NCBI GenBank assembly: GCA_003864495.1
Contig: ML133488.1
Span: forward strand, 849,818-913,817
Origin: Nemopilema nomurai
Taxonomy: Eukaryota; Cnidaria; Scyphozoa; Rhizostomeae; Rhizostomatidae
DNA length: 64,000 bases
Reading direction: 5' to 3'
In this document: piece by piece, positions 1 to 12,976 of the stretch
How positions within the stretch are numbered: position 1 is the first letter of the stretch
Layout of the letters: every line of letters begins with the position of its first letter
Notes under the pieces: model-generated
Database searches by the model: none
What the model saw: the letters and a program-made list of their open reading frames with translations, nothing else
What the model was told of the DNA's origin: nothing
Made by a program: the position numbers and the translations under genes

Positions 1-6
1 TTTCAG

Positions 7-3000
7 CTTAGCAACGTATTCCTTTCGAGTGACATAACCTGCATGGACTACTCCGGAATCGACAATCTTGTTGCTGCTGGGTTTTCTAATGGAGACATTT
101 TCGTTTGGAATATGGATAACAACAAGATTGTCTCAAAGCAAGTTTATACTCTTACAAATATTATCTTACAAATATATCGTCTAAACCATTAACTTGTGTT
201 GTCAATAAGTAGTACTGAACTTTTTTAAGGTCCGCCTGTGTTGGAATGTAATCTGAAAATATGATAGAATATGCAGTTTCTGTTAAAAGAGTTGTCACAG
301 CTTTAACGACGCAAAAATAACCGGATGCAAGATATAAAAGTCTATTGGTTTCTTGGATTTCAAACTTGTTAACCTTTCAGCATTTTTCTTTTATTCGTAC
401 TTAGATATTTATTGAGTGTTTTATGCACTGGTTGAATAAAGTTTTAAGAGCAGCGGAAAAGTATTGGATTCATGCAGTTACAGGATTCTATCCTGCAAGA
501 AAAAGTATTTCGTTATTATTTGCTTCTTCTTTTTTCTCATGTGTGCTTTTTTCTTGATTCAGGATAAGAAATCAGCAGCTTTTCCAGTCTGCATCAAACA
601 CAGGGGGTTGGACGAACGACTCGATCGGCTTCTTGAAGTTTCTCGTTCACGAAATCGAACCAGACGAAACAGACATGAGGTATCTTTTTTAGCACAACCT
701 TAAGAAACAGATTTGAGGTATCCTTTTTAGCACAACCTGATGAAACAGACCTGTGAATGTTTAGTGACGAGGCTTTAACATCTCGAATCGCAATGTTGTA
801 AAAAAGAACCAGACTCATTTGAACTAGATTTCAGATTATTTATGTGCTACGGCAACAATACAATAAAATCTGATTCCATCATTTCAAATAGATTTTTTAA
901 GTTATTGCTATTCAGGAAATCTGGGAGGCGAGAAATATCACGACATCTTCCTTGTTCTTTCTCTCTCTTGCTCTCAGTTAGAAGAAATGCGGAATCATAG
1001 CTTTAAAAATTGAGGCAAGTTAGTGCCTCGTTATCCAGTAAGTTTCTTAGAGTACCTTCAATACCAACTTCCTGTTTCTATTTATAGTAGCCGCAACAGC
1101 TCTGTCGCAACACGGCGGAATAGCTCTGTGAAGGAGCCTCAAGATGCTGGAGGGGCCTCTTTGTTGACCAAGGCAACTGCGGCCTCTGAAACGGAGGCTG
1201 TGACTTTGACACTGCAAACAAGTCATCCAGCTTACCTGATCAGCAATGGCGACACGACGGAAGGTGATGTGACGTCATCTGACGATGCATGCCGGATAAA
1301 ACACATGACGCTGCTGGCTGTATGCAGTGAAAACGGGTCCGTGACATTGACAACCATTGAGGTATTTTCGCTTTTGATGACATTATGACTTTGACATTGT
1401 GACTTTGACACCCTAACCGTGCCTGCGCTCGTGCTTCAGGTGAACATTTCCGTGTCGTTTGAAAGTGCAGCTTTAAACATGGAATTCTAGGCCTAGAGAA
1501 TTCATCATCACAAAAGGCGCATGGTATATAGGCGACTAGCTATCAAACACAATCATATGCATTTAAGCAACTCGAATTGCTGCAAACAAGCGGTATTCAG
1601 TGATAATTGCCAAGAAAGCTGCAACTCAAAAATGAAAGCATGATTCTACGCATTTTGCAGCAGCCACTTAAAAATTGACTAGCACACACATTTTTTTTGC
1701 AATGTCTCTTGCTGAAACATTGTTCCGTTGGTTTGTGGATTGCTTCTATCGATTCACAAAAGTTTTTTGAAATTTTGAAATCTTTATTAACCTAAGTAAT
1801 TGAATTTGATTTTTCAGGGCAAAATTTTGATGCAAATTACTGTCGCGAATGCAGTTCAAAGAACTCGCTGTGTCACCACCGTGTTTGAAGTGAGAGATGA
1901 CATGCAAATTTACTCCGGTGACAATTGTAAGTCGTTTGTTTTATTCTGTTGCAAAAAAGTGCAAGAATCCACAACGAAACGTTATTAATAGCTGAAGACT
2001 TTTCATACTGTATCAAGACTAGACGCTCTAACCTAGGCTACAAAGAGAAACTGAGATATGTTAACCGGAATATGTTGAGCTTTTTCAACGTATGAATTTT
2101 CAGAAGATGGCAGCTTGATTACAGGTTCAACCGCACAGAACTGACCAAGAGTGTTTGTCTTTGATGTGACATTGAGCTGTTTGCCAGATGGCGAATATTC
2201 CATGTCCCTCTCGTGCAACTCGCAAGGATGTGGACCGTATATGACAAATCCTACCAGAAGTTGAATTTTCTTCACACTAATAATTCTTCATTTCAGTCTA
2301 TTACCAGCAATTACAAAATGATAGGAGCATTGTATAAACTTAGACACTTAGATTAATTTTGAGAGAAGGACCTTAAAAGGAGCAGATTCTTTCACGTCTT
2401 TCTATAATAGGCACCTTTTAATGCTGCAGGAAGATATCTTTGTTTGCTTCCTGCCATCCATAGTAGCCTCTCAATTATTTCGTTTATCTTTTTATCTATT
2501 GTGATCATTATATGTATCGATTCTTATGATTGAAAGAGCCTGTTGCCTCTTTTTTCTTTCGAGATTCTACATAAAATCTTCTTCCGTAGTGGGATATCTC
2601 AGCTGTTGGAACCTATCTGAGTTTTGGAAAATCAATTCCGATGTAGTGAAAGTGGGCGATGCTGACAGAGATGTATTGCCAAACCATGAAAGGCAACTGG
2701 AGGTATTGTGAATCTTTGAAATTACACTGAGGTCAGCTCTTTCAATGGACATTTAAATGACACCATGACGTAAACAAAATATTGTCACTTCCTCGTCCAA
2801 AACAGACTTTGGATGATATGCTACTTTTGGTTAAATGTGTCTTATTTAGTATCATGACGTAAACAAAATATTGTCACTTCCTCGTCCAAAACAGACTTTG
2901 GATGATATGCTACTGTTGGTTAAATGTGTCTTATTTAGTATCATGACGTAAACAAAATATTGTCACTTCCTCGTCCAAAACAGACTTTGGATGATATGCT

Positions 3001-6000
3001 ACTGTTGGTTAAATGTGTCTTATTTAGTATCATGACGTAAACAAAATATTGTCACTTCCTCGTCCAAAACAGACTTTGGATGATATGCTACTGTTGGTTA
3101 AATGTGTCTTATTTAGTATCATGACGTAAACAAAATATTGTCACTTCCTCGTCCAAAACAGACTTTGGATGATATGCTACTGTTGGTTAAATGTGTCTAT
3201 TTAGTATCATGACGTAAACAAAATATTGTCACTTCCTCGTCCAAAACAGACTTTGGATGATATGCTACTGTTGGTTAAATGTGTCTTATTTAGTATCATG
3301 ACGTAAACAAAATATTGTCACTTCCTCGTCCAAAACAGACTTTGGATGATATGCTACTGTTGGTTAAATGTGTCTTATTTAGTAGCAGCCTTTCGGCCAA
3401 AAAAGAACTCCTTTCTGTAATGCTACAGGTAAATCATTCAACATTCTACCGTTGTAATTCCAGGAATCCATTGAGCAATTGTTGACGTGGCGAGCCCATC
3501 AAATGAAGATTACAAACATTGAGTACATTCGAGACTACGATATCGTTCTCTCTGCGTCGATTGATGGCTCAGTGAGGTGTATATGAATTTTAACATCTCT
3601 TCCTTGAATTTCCAAAAAAGTGCACTCTAATATTTTAAAAGTAAATTGCAGTGTTTTCGCCTGTGTGCAGATATATGAAGGCTCGTTAATCATGCAAAGT
3701 CGTTTTTTTACGGACAGACTTTTAGTCAAGACAAATGTGCGAATATTGCATCTTTTGTTAAAGTCAAGATTCAAACTGCTATTTATATTTAAACATTCTG
3801 AAGCAGTTCGTAACCTGTTGAATTATTCTTTACTAACCAAATTTCCACTTCTTTTGATATACTATGTTGAATACCGTAGATTGTGGCACTGCAAAACAGG
3901 ACATTTTCTTGGTTTCTTCGGACAATCCAAGTCTTGGCACCTCAGCAATGAAATGCTGATACCTCCTTCACCGGTTCAACCTCACGATATATCCGAGGTA
4001 TGCTCTCTATTTGCAGATTTGATTTTAACACTTTGTTAACACTTCTTTGTGAATGCTACAATTATATTCGATAAGCTTGATCGCTATAAGCTTTAATCAA
4101 TTTTACTCTTTCTTGACTAGACACCCCTTAAGCCATTGAAAAGGCTTCGACTTACTAACATCAATACGAAACCAGAAGCAGCGAAGTGCCCTTTGGCATT
4201 TGATGTTCAAAGGTAAGCATGGCCATAAGTTATTGTATGTTCTAAAAGCACAGCTATCGTCCTAAAGTATGGTAGTCATATCACCTTTCACTTGACACAT
4301 GACTCCGAATGACTATTTTCCACTCTTCTACCAAACTCCTATGTTCCTCGAAAATTCACAACATTACTGTAATCGATAACATCTTTTTAATCGTGTATTA
4401 TACATTTAGACTCCTAAAGGAGTCTATTACGCCTTATGTTATATTACCCCCTCCCCCTTCTTTGCTTTACACAAGTCTATTTTCATGCACCATACGAATG
4501 TTTTATTTTGAGAGGCTTTATTTTCCATAATGTACCTGTGTGCACTTTTACAATGGTTAACGGTACACTAAGGTATGGCTACCCAGAACTAAAAAAAGTG
4601 GGGCCAACTTGCGCTTAACTATTCCTTTGTTGGAAGACCTCATTTCCGTTACTCATGTTATTTTGAATTCCACTTTTCATTTCTTGTTCTTAATTCTTGG
4701 CAGGTGGTCCAGTGCTACGCCGCTTCCCGCGATAACCGAAAAAGAGAGCCCCAGAGATAAAAAATTCTTCTCTTCTTTATCGAAACCAAAGGTAAATTAT
4801 TTCTTTGTGACAAGGTGAAAGTCGAACATTCCTTGATAACCAGAAACTACATTTGTATCAGGTTTTGTTTGCAACTTCTAGAATCTATTCATGACAACAT
4901 CTTCACTGTATGGTGTTTTGTAAGTTGTCGAGCCTTAGTGCTTAGTGGTGATAGGTATCTTTTACCCAGCACCTTCTTCCCCTACATTCTATATACTACA
5001 CCCTAAAAGCAATTTTAAGTATAATGAATCAAAAGCTGATGTTGTTGCATGCTTGGTAGTAGATTCAATGCATTTCTGTTGCTTTTTCAGCATTACAATT
5101 CGCATTTGGAAAGCAGCTCGATAACTGCATCCTATGGATCAAATTCAGTGTTTCGAACCCTGCCGGTTTACAAGGTGTGTTTCCCAGTATATTTCCAGTG
5201 TACCAGATGTTGAATTTTCTCTCGCAGTTCCATGTATATTTGTCAGATGTGCACCAACTTGCGCATGCGTACGCACGATTTAGTTGCTATAAAGAAGATT
5301 TAAGAAGATAATATGCTAGCAATAAAGTAGAGATATAAGATATAAGCAGTCATTTTTCAGCAGCACTGTTTAGCTTCAAGCCAAGAAAACAATACTTTTT
5401 CACAGAACCAAAATTCACTTTCTAGGAATATTCAACTTGAATGATTTAGTTGCAAGTTATTATTAAATAGACTCCTGTTGTAGTCAAGTGTTGCCTGACT
5501 TCTGATTGTATATCTAGTGTGCCTATTAACAAAGCTAAACTGGATGGTTTTGCATATAAGTGTCTAGTTTGGGTCTGCAAGTTTTTTGACTATGAATAAT
5601 GGTGTGGACCAAAGACACCATATGATTGTTATTGTGCACCAAAAAGGTTGGCCCCAAATTCAATTTTCTTTTATCTTGTTATTATTCACTGAATTATCCA
5701 AACTCAAATTCACAGTTAGAGCCCTGTCGGTTTACAAGGTAGTAGCAAAAAGACCCTCGGACCGATTATTATCTGATCACACACAGAATTTTGTTGTGGC
5801 CTTCTTGTCTTATCGAATCTATACCGGTGACATTTATGCCTGACTCACACATGTGAAGATAGAGCAAGTCTTGTGCTCTCTGGGGTGGCCAGATCTTGGC
5901 TTGCTGAGTCATTTCAAAGCAAATAGTTGCGTAGTTGTGTGGTTGACCAAATTCTTGATGGTCAAATGAACCTTCACTTCTTTAGGACCTAGCCCGTTTC

Positions 6001-8111
6001 CTTGTAGGTTCAAAGTCCAAAAAGACTAAAAACTCCGTCCTTGAAGTTCAGAGAATCTACCTGGTACAAAAATAGGACTAAAACTACAACACAAAACAAG
6101 GTAATTATACTTTTCCATCAATCGAATGTTTTTTTATCGAAGACCCCATTTTCTTTTTTATGTAGAAGCTCAAACTTGATCACATATTGAATATAGCACG
6201 TGAACTATGAAACGTTCGTGAAGAGTTTGCCAATTTCTTATCAAGGCTGTTGTAATTTGGAGTGAGTCACGTGGTTTTGAAATTCCGCTGCTTGCTTCGA
6301 TGATCATTTTGTTGGTTTTTTGAAGGGACTATTGTGACTTGGGCTCGATCAAACAACAAAGAAACGCATGTTTAGACAAATTTGATATTCGTGAGCAAGA
6401 GAACCACTCTCTTTGCCTCGTACTATCGATTCATCGTCTCCTCAATCCTCAAACCAGAGAGCGTTGTGCGAGTAGACGCTGGAAATGCCGAATATGATGA
6501 CACGTTCTTACCACGTGTCTTGGAGCCCTGGACCCTAGTGGAGATTTTTAATAAAGGCCCAGTTCAATGCACTAACTTTTTTAATTAAAACCAATAATTC
6601 ATTTATAATTTTCCGTATCTTAATAGATTAAAGAAGCACATTTAGTATATTTTTCATAACAGTTTACAAACATTGTTTTCAGTCGACTCTTTTTAAGATC
6701 ACAGTATTATCAGTCCATAGGTATCTTCCAATATCCCCTTTCTGTTTGCCTTTGTCAAAAACTAGTTTCAGAATTGTGATGAATTAAAGTATGCTTACGA
6801 GCAGTTAAGCGACGAAAGAATCCGCGTTAGAAAAAAGCTTACAACCAGATGTTTCTTTGTCTCGTCCCTCAGCTGTTGGTCATATCTCAGAGAGGCCTAT
6901 TGTCTCATTTCAAGGGAATTTATTTCACGTCAACAGACAACAAATGAAAATATCTTTTGTATGGTCATTCAGTCTCCTAGTTGCTGCTTAATTATTAATG
7001 CTGCGTGTTCAACGGTCTGTTTTGCTTGCTCTTCGTGTTTCTCGTGACTTTCGTCAGGAATAACAAACAGGAAAAGATCACGCCCAGTTTCTGACCAGGC
7101 TTGCACAGCCATTTTGGTCTGTCACTAATCATCGTAAGCTGAGATTTAAGTGAATAAAATTGACCCAACATGTTTATCTGTTAGTAACGAGAGCTTTTGT
7201 AGTAAAGTACACAGTATGTTTTTGTTGTGATAACCATGCGTTCAAGAGAGTTCGAAATCATATCAATTTGAAATTTATATTGATTTGGCATTCAAAAATA
7301 AATAAGGCACTAATCTATCACTTAGATAACTATAATTTCTTATTTGTTAAGTATAATAATGTTAATGTGTTAAGGAAAGCTTGCTGTAAGACAAAATCAC
7401 CTCTAAGCACTTATTTCAGAGTAGAAGTCAGTAGCAATCATTTGAATTTCTTGTTTTTACCGCACGAAAGAAGCTAGGCTAAATATGAATCAAAACATAT
7501 TTTATGTTATCATTTTGGTCTGACTTAACGCCCTTTTGCAGCGAAAGAGAAATGTTACTACCTTAAGAATGTCATCTCCGAAGAAAGAGGTATTTTGGAT
7601 TTGCAATGTGTGAATTTTATTGCTTCTCAAACAGTGATTCTATTCAGGTACAAGCTTTGCCCTAACCCTTATTTGTTTGAAAGACTCTGGGAGTCAGCTA
7701 CCTTTCTGCAAAGGATGACAAGAGATAGCAACAGGGTAGGTGAAATGGGAGAGGGGTGGCGAGGCCATAGTCCCACTACTTTTTGTGAAGGAAATCATTG
7801 AACAGAAATGTAGAAGGGAAAGGAATGACGACAGAAAGGAGATCAGTAACAAACAGTGAAATGTAAATGTTGTTAGCATTCTACTGAGTGGTGCAAGATA
7901 ACTTAGGCCGATGTATCACAATGTTTCCGATATAGTGACATTGTTGGTACCTCTCAAAATGTCCAAAATATTAATGATTTTATGGAAACTCGGTGTTCCT
8001 TGTAGTTGAAATAAAGGAAAATATATTAAAGTTTAGTTTTATTTGCAGGTCAAGCCAGTGGTTCGGTTTCCACACATTGTTACCGGGTTTAAAAATGGCG
8101 GTGGCAGATAA
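7..8111 (+). CDS. WD40-repeat protein, WDR64/WDR49-like (3' part of gene)
   Basis: This is the 3' part of a spliced gene that begins before the window. Proposed exons: 7-141, 576-679, 1088-1361, 1818-1926, 2590-2702, 3464-3576, 3880-3997, 4121-4212, 4704-4791, 5091-5174, 6008-6100, 7542-7589 and 8049-8111 (stop TAA). All junctions are GT/AG, all phases join, and the total is 478 codons including the stop. WD40 signatures are clear: GFSNGDIFVWNMD in the first exon, DNLGYLSCWNL across exons 4/5, and SASIDGSVRLWHCKTG across exons 6/7, followed by a GFFGQSKSW strand. The C-terminal quarter is basic, Ser/Pro-rich and probably disordered. WD40 propellers are protein-interaction scaffolds, and the WDR64/WDR49 group is poorly characterised. 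Possible polyadenylation signals AATAAA lie at 8769 and 8999. Least certain are exon 2 (acceptor at 563 or 576) and the two short exons after 6000. Family naming is tentative; the WD40 call is firm. Confidence 0.7.
2764..3384. repeat. 89-bp tandem repeat, 7 copies, inside a WD40-gene intron
   Basis: Seven head-to-tail copies start at 2764, 2853, 2942, 3031, 3120, 3208 and 3297. The unit is 89 bp. The fifth copy is one base shorter (tctattt instead of tcttattt) and the first has one substitution (cttttgg for ctgttgg); otherwise the copies look identical. Each unit begins with catgacgtaaac, so the array repeats the sequence TGACGTAA seven times. It lies between exons 2590-2702 and 3464-3576 of the WD40 gene and adds no coding sequence. 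Confidence 0.97.
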
Positions 8112-11100
8112 TGTCACATGGAACCATCGAAATACACTGTCCCTTTGCTGACCTCATTTTCCCAACGGACTTCGTAGCTGGGAGGTTTTTCACAATGATT
8201 GCTGTCTATATTGTTGTGATTACAAGCACAAACTTTAGGTAGATGTAATTTACCTATTTGAACTCTTTCTATGTAAACGTGTTTAGGTTGCGTGCCAAAC
8301 CTGTAAATATTGGTTATTAGACATCAAAACAATTTCTTGTTGGTCACGAGAAAAAGAAACTGGCTAGCTGATGGGAGCGAAGAATTGCTTTGTGTAATAT
8401 AGAAATGCTCAACATCTCTTGATCAGATGCATACGATCTCACACCCTCTCAACTTTTCCACTTCACGCTCTTAAATTTAGGTTTGTCAGACATTTGTATC
8501 ATATTCAATCCTGTATTGAATACAGAATTTTGACCCTAAAATCAGATGGATAGGACACAGTGCATACCAAAACCCTTGAAGCCCGGACAGCCCCCTCTTT
8601 CGCCTTCCTTTTAAACCTTTGAAAAGCAGCCTCCCTCTTCCTCTCTAATCAATGTTTGATTTTTCATTAACAGAATGATTCTTTTAATTTTTTCGATGCT
8701 CCTGAAAGCTAGCGTGGGGTGATTTTTTAGGTCTTTTGGGGGAACGGAAGTTGACTCAGCTGGTAAAAAATAAAGAAAACCCTTTGCTTAGCTTTTCCAT
8801 GCATGTATGGTGAAATTTGTAGGAGATGGAAGATGATATTTCGCAAAACTGACCTGGCACTCTTCCCATTTTATTATAGTAAACCTATCAGCCCACACTG
8901 CGTATTTTTATGTGTTACCATTAAACGTAACTAGATTACAATCAAAATCTTTGTAAAAGACAAGCCATGTACTGATATTGATCTTTTATAATTTTGCAAA
9001 TAAAGCTAATATATGTTTTTATACATAAGTGCGTCTGTGTTTTTGTAAAAAATGTGATTCCTCTAATTTATCATATGTGAAAAATATTGATTTTGTATGA
9101 TACTATGCAAGTATAATATATTTTTGCTTGATTATAGACAAAAAAATTGTCCGTCGCATAGCGTTTTCTCTAGACTGATGTTTTCGGGTTTTTTGCCTGT
9201 AAGTCTCCTGAATGTATAGAAGGATCGAACTGCATATTGAGCTAGCAATATGTGAAATCACAATATCTTTCGTCATGTCAAGCGTAGTTTTTCGAGGATT
9301 CTAGCGGCCACACATCGTGACTCGATTTTAGAGACGGGATGGAGAAATAGTTTGAAGTCGCCGTCTTAACAAACTCCAATTTTTCTGTTTCCAAAACCTT
9401 GGGCGATTAACTGTACTGTATGCTTCCTATTATCCTTTAGGAAGCAAATGTTAAAATCATTATTGCAGTATTGTTATCGCTGCAAATTCAAAAAAGAGCG
9501 TTAAATAAGTAACTATTAATCATGGTATCATTGAAACGTTGCTAGCGAAAACTCATTTTTAAATAAAAATATAGAATAAGCTGGCATTCATTGCTATATT
9601 TTCGATTCTAAGTTTTATTTGGATAACAGTTTTTTCATTTTGGGAAGATTATTGAGAAATTCTTACGTCAGTTTCTTATCAGAAGGAAAGTAACTTCCGT
9701 ATGTTCCACAACCAGGCTGTTTAATCTTTATATTAATTAAATTACTAAAAAGGCCTTTGCACAAAAAATGTGATTTTCCAAGAAAGAATATTTTTCATTG
9801 TCATATAAACTATAATTGATCTTAGTAATACATTTGATACTATTTACAAATTGATATAATTGATAAATATTGTCTCTACTAGATAATACCATGTGGTCTA
9901 TTCATTCTTTAAAACATTGCAAATAGCTTACATTTGTATAAATATCTCAGAGAAGCTATACAATATTTTCGAAGAATCTACAATACTTTAAACAACCAAC
10001 TGATTTCAATTCAAATCAGCAGGTTAGAGGGTATAGCCATTATATGTACAGCCAAAACTACACTAAAAATAGGGATCCCCATAAAAGAAAGAACTGTGGT
10101 GAAGTTATTCAAGAAAGCATTAATACTTCAAATAGCAACCCTTTCAAAATGACACATATATGCGTTAAATAAAAACTTTTGTTCATTCTTTGCAAGTTTG
10201 AATACAAATCAAAATTTTGGTTTCAATTTCAAATGGTATTGTGACAGAGCAAAGAACTAATTCTAATGGATTTTATTCAGTGAGTTAATTAAACTTCTTA
10301 AAAGTTCAATCAAGTTACTGCTAGTAGCTTCTAAATTATGATACCGCATCATTTATTTATATACCCCATTAATTTATGATAATTTATTCTATCTACACAG
10401 ATATAAATTATTATAAGTGTTTATTACAATAAAACTACAGATTCTAACAAGGTTGATGACAATACATAAGGACTTATGACCCTGCAAACTTACAACTAGG
10501 CACAGTTCTTGTAAAATATTACAAACCTACTTTAAAAAATAGATTTGTGAGGATTTCTTTTGCATGATGGAAACAACTCTTTGAAATTCAGTGTGGAAAA
10601 TAAACAGCGTTAATTACCTTTGCCAGCCATCATACTACAATAACTAGGCATAGTTTAAAACAAAAATTGCTTGCTTGTACCTAACATTTTTAAGAAATAC
10701 CCAAGCATACCTTAAAAGCATTAGATTGAAACAATTTTTTATTTGCAAGTAGGAGAGGATGAAAATCGCACTATTACATTTGACAACATAATCTTAGAAA
10801 GAAAATATGGCCAGTGGTGACAATTGATTGTCCTAGCCTGCCTGAAACAGTGAGCTTCCTACATCAAATCTAAAATTATCTTTACCTATCCTGATTAATA
10901 ACTCAAAGCAACACAATGGACCATATCGGGGGCGGAGTAAACATAATTTGATTGAAAACCTTGCAAATCATCACAGAAAGTAATAGCAAATAATGACTCC
11001 TAGTACTGACTTTGTTTCTAACACCAATAATATCAGATGAAAGAAAATGCTGCTACTATTTGCCAAAGGGATCCTGATTATTAAAATGAGAAATTGGAAA

Positions 11101-11980
11101 ATATTCTCTTCTAAAAATTTAAGTACTTTGTCATGGGGAAGTCCCTGCCTAGTGGAAATAAAAACACTCTGAAAGGAATCTGAAAGGAATCAGATGTTAA
11201 TAGAGCTACATTGAGTGTGGCTGTGAAAATTCAGAAAATTAATATTGGGTATACATGACATTCTAAATCATACAATTTGTGAAAACTTCTAGAGCAATGC
11301 CAGGAAGTCCACTCAAATTTTCAATAAGTAACTTAAATCTAGACCCAGAAACAGAACTCCCCTCACCCAAAGAAGTTTTTGCCTTTCCTACCTTGAAAAA
11401 TAAATCACTTTGAAAATATAATAGGCATACAAGGCAACACATATTACAAATGATTAAATTTTCTTCAGCATTATTACTTCAATCCTTGGGACCATTAACA
11501 TTAATAGTGCCTACTGCTCTATTTTCTTTATTAAAAATGCCCTGTAGCAACTGACTGGAGCCAAACACTTCATGTTCATAGTGAATTTCAATTGACTCGC
11601 TCACATGTAGAATATTTTCAATTACAAAAAATAGCATTATAAATTTAAAGTTTTCAAGAGTAGAAATGCCCACAGCTCAAAAATCTACTTTCTATGGGAA
11701 TCCTTTACCACATTCCATGAAACAAAAAAGTGGTTTGACGATTAACATTGAATATGATTTAATTTGTTTCACTAAAATGAGCAAAATAAAAATATTTTAA
11801 TAAAATGGCTTGGTCATACACTGTTACAGCGAGGGAAACATAAAAGACAAGAAGGAAGATCTTAGGATATGTTACAGATTTTCGAAATGATGAGAAACTC
11901 TTTTTCTTGAAAAATGTTGACAACAATCAGAAAAGTATAATCGGCCTCTATGAAAGCAATTCGCTTCCTTGAACTTAAGA
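8112..11980. other. AT-rich 3' flank and intergenic DNA, no gene seen
   Basis: After the WD40-gene stop comes probable 3' UTR with AATAAA at 8769 and 8999. From about 9030 to 11980 the DNA is strongly AT-rich with only short, low-complexity ORFs on both strands. Part of 11980-12298 is probably the 3' UTR of the minus-strand 225-residue gene (AATAAA on the minus strand at 11990-11995). No RNA gene or mobile-element signature was recognised. Confidence 0.6.
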
Positions 11981-12298
11981 GGAGTGTAATTTATTTGGAC
12001 TGGTACTTGTTATAAGGGGCTCTTCGTCGTTGTGGGGCAAGTTTCTAGATCCAACGAGGCATACACAATAGGTCAGTTAAACATAACGGTTACTTAAATA
12101 AACGATTCAATCGATTTTCTAGCTTTGCCGGGTTTATGAAACCAATACCTACCAATCTCTTCTCAAGTTCAAGCCAGCCTAAAGTAATTGTCCTCGTTGG
12201 TTCCATGATGCGGCAAATAGCGCATCTGGCAGTTTCGTCACGCGCCGTCTGACGTAATAGGGATGACGGCAAGATCAATTCTTCTCGTTCCCACTGTG

Positions 12299-12976
12299 CT
12301 ATATTCCCAAAACTTTGGATAAATCCATCATTATCTCGTTCTGATCCTGTGACGACAATTCTTGTATATTTTCTAAAGAGTCGTTGTTTTGACTGGAAGC
12401 CACACTCATCCACCGCTCCACCGAAACTATACTGTCCAGTAATTCCTCATAAAGAGTTTCGAAATTTGCACACAGCACACCAAAGTCAATATCAGTGTTT
12501 GCCGGGAAAATCGGATCTGATAGTGAAATGGACTTTTCTAAAAACGAATAGGAGTTCGACAGATTTAGGGACGATTCTAATTTCTGTTCTTTGTTGTTGC
12601 TGGGTTGAGACTGGTTTTCGACTTGTCGCAAAAACAACTCGACTTGACCAGGATCATCAACCAGGCCTGACTCGCCACCCACTTCATTTGTTTCATAACT
12701 AAACGTATTCATGTGGTTGTTATTCTCATTCCTCGGTCGCAAGTCAACAAACGTCTGGAAAGATTTCTCCATTATATCTCCACTAGGCATGCTTTGCTCT
12801 TTTTTGTTCTCTGGGGTATAAGTATCAAAACGTATTTCGCGCCTAATTCTTTTCGAAGTACAGCCAAGCAAAGCCTCCACTCTCATATCGGGTTCCGGTT
12901 TCCTTTTGTTATTCAACAGTTTCCCCTCTACAGACTTTAAGAAGTCTGTGTTTGACATCATTTTATGCTTTAACAC
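12299..12976 (-). CDS. hypothetical single-exon protein, 225 aa
   Basis: An uninterrupted 225-residue ORF, much longer than neighbouring chance ORFs, with coding-like composition. I do not recognise the family. The start is followed by a second and third Met at residues 6 and 7. A basic stretch near residues 40-46 (SKRIRRE) could be a nuclear localisation signal. Residues 55-150 are polar, rich in Asn, Glu and Ser, and probably disordered. Residues about 165-195 (FGVLCANFETLYEELLDS and following) look like an amphipathic helix. There are no membrane segments and no signal peptide. AATAAA on the minus strand at 11990-11995, about 300 bp past the stop, would end a compact transcript. Overlapping ORFs at 12090-12413 (-) and 12349-12702 (+) are shadows. 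It could also be one exon of a longer gene. Confidence 0.5.
   Translation of the reverse strand: MLKHKMMSNTDFLKSVEGKLLNNKRKPEPDMRVEALLGCTSKRIRREIRFDTYTPENKKEQSMPSGDIMEKSFQTFVDLRPRNENNNHMNTFSYETNEVGGESGLVDDPGQVELFLRQVENQSQPSNNKEQKLESSLNLSNSYSFLEKSISLSDPIFPANTDIDFGVLCANFETLYEELLDSIVSVERWMSVASSQNNDSLENIQELSSQDQNEIMMDLSKVLGI

Noticed and set aside
2764..3384. CRISPR-like array
   Set aside because: The units are contiguous tandem copies without unique spacers, inside a eukaryotic intron.
12349..12702. 117-codon plus-strand ORF
   Set aside because: It lies wholly antisense to the longer minus-strand ORF and shows no independent signal.
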